Below are positions 63,294 to 64,000 of a DNA stretch of 64,000 bases, one piece after another. How positions within the stretch are numbered: position 1 is the first letter of the stretch; the number at the start of each line of letters is the position of its first letter. The stretch comes from Porphyrobacter sp. TH134 (GTDB lineage Bacteria; Pseudomonadota; Alphaproteobacteria; Sphingomonadales; Sphingomonadaceae): positions 124,001-188,000 of the forward strand of contig NZ_PKRO01000002.1 of the NCBI RefSeq assembly GCF_002855495.1. Direction: 5' to 3'. The translations under genes were made by a program, and so were the position numbers. The notes beneath the pieces are model-generated. The model did no database searches. It was given only the letters and a program-made list of their open reading frames with translations, and was not told the DNA's origin.

Positions 63294-64000
63294 TTACAGC
63301 GACTTCAGCTCAAACGCCATAATTCTGCCGTTGATAGCGTTGGAACCCGTCCACGCTCGGCCGACGATATCGATGGTCAAATATCGGCAATTGGGACGCG
63401 TGCCAACCTTGAATATGGACTCTCCAACGGCAAAGGGTTCTTCAAAGAACGCCGCTGCTTGGCCGCTGCATGAAATTTTCAGCTTGAGATCTTTGGTCTG
63501 CGCCAAGGGATCGATGTCGTGCGCTATGCGAATTTCAAATGGCACTTCGGGCGCGGGTATCAGCTTTGACGCCAGTATGCCTCCATTGCCCGGCTCAATT
63601 GAAAATTCCAATCCGGATAGGCTCTTGTTCGCCTCGGCCCTGAACCCTGCCGTGTCGGTAAGTTTCCAGTCGAAGGGGGGGTAGTCCGATTGCCAAGATA
63701 CCTCACCCTGTTGCTGTTTGCTTGGTGCCGCCAGGCTGTAGATATCTGCTGCGGCTTCGATCTTCCCTTGTGCAACCAGACCGGCAATCAAGCGTTGATC
63801 AAAAGCGATATTGTCCAAGCTGATAACTTTCCGGATCGCTGCCAGATTGTCGAGCGTCCTTTGGTCGCTTACAGCAAATCCAAGAAAAGCATCGCGCCAG
63901 GGCAAGTCAGTTCCTAGAAGGCGGGAGAAAGCAAGCCTGGCTTCTTTCTGGAGCAATGCGTCGACCAGCAACGGAAAAAATTCTAGTTCGCGTTCAGGAT
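63294..64000 (-). CDS. Hypothetical protein, C-terminal part (runs off the window)
   Basis: At least 234 residues; the frame is open to the right edge, so the TTG at 63,971 is probably internal. The first half is helical and may contain TPR-like pairs (LLVDALLQKEARLAFSRLLG, LIAGLVAQGKIEAAADIYSL). The second half is beta-rich with a jelly-roll look (ANKSLSGLEFSIEPGNGGIL to NAINGRIMAFELKSL). Similar two-part proteins occur in exopolysaccharide or exosortase loci, but I cannot name the family. GC content is lower than in the core region. Confidence 0.55.
   Translation of the reverse strand, partial: PERELEFFPLLVDALLQKEARLAFSRLLGTDLPWRDAFLGFAVSDQRTLDNLAAIRKVISLDNIAFDQRLIAGLVAQGKIEAAADIYSLAAPSKQQQGEVSWQSDYPPFDWKLTDTAGFRAEANKSLSGLEFSIEPGNGGILASKLIPAPEVPFEIRIAHDIDPLAQTKDLKLKISCSGQAAAFFEEPFAVGESIFKVGTRPNCRYLTIDIVGRAWTGSNAINGRIMAFELKSL

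Overview
The window looks like chromosome of an alphaproteobacterium, most likely an Erythrobacter/Porphyrobacter-type member of the Sphingomonadales. The base composition is GC-rich. The housekeeping proteins (CtrA, DUF4167 protein, BamF-like lipoprotein, sphingomonad-type MipA and DUF445 proteins) and their neighbour orders (ileS-lspA, purE-purK, prfA-prmC, lptB-rpoN) fit that group. The assignment rests on recognising protein families, not on a database search.

Positions 1-54,856 are compact core genome. They hold the end of an RND efflux pump, a DUF445 protein, a TonB-C-domain protein, etfBA with a clear operator/promoter, a DUF4274 gene, sucC, a CysQ-like phosphatase, an OmpA lipoprotein, a CNNM-type transporter, bamF-like/lspA/ileS, ribF, a low-GC dihydrofolate reductase, purK/purE/gpmA and tRNA-Thr(GGT). 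Next comes an SDR / E1-alpha / E1-beta / lone lipoyl domain / SnoaL operon of unknown substrate. It is followed by MipA, a sterol-desaturase-family protein, a PmtA-like methyltransferase, a DUF305-LVIVD protein, a serine hydrolase, polA, a CDC48-type AAA ATPase, and a CoA-transferase operon with a HAD-like lipoprotein between its subunits. The rest of the core holds a CaiB-type CoA-transferase, DUF418, metK, lnt, DUF4167, prfA/prmC, hisS, ppa, lptB, rpoN, ctrA and trmB. One perfect 16-bp parS (33,892) and one single-mismatch copy 7.5 kb away (41,419) suggest the window lies in the origin-proximal part of the chromosome.

Positions 54,857-62,200 are a decayed accessory island. Visible pieces are the N-terminus of a tyrosine integrase, half of a LuxR-type autoinducer-binding protein, a frameshifted DUF6499/DUF2285 gene, and an ECF sigma factor followed by the remnant of a TolB/S9-like protein resembling lasso-peptide isopeptidases. 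There are also trbE, trbD and trbB remains of a conjugative element, a FixJ-like regulator with two amber codons, a small unknown protein and a MarR-type regulator. Two pairs of truncated genes are joined tail to tail, so the island looks shaped by several deletions or inversions. Positions 62,200-64,000 have lower GC and few genes, ending in a partial unknown gene.

Two intergenic repeat families run through the core. One is a long palindrome bounded by CGTCA...TGACG; one copy sits in frame inside ileS and another supplies the last codons of ribF. The other is a hairpin-rich element with a GCGGTCGCGCTTGCGG-like core, mostly found directly 3' of genes. I saw no CRISPR array, rRNA, intact insertion sequence or recognisable complete defence system.
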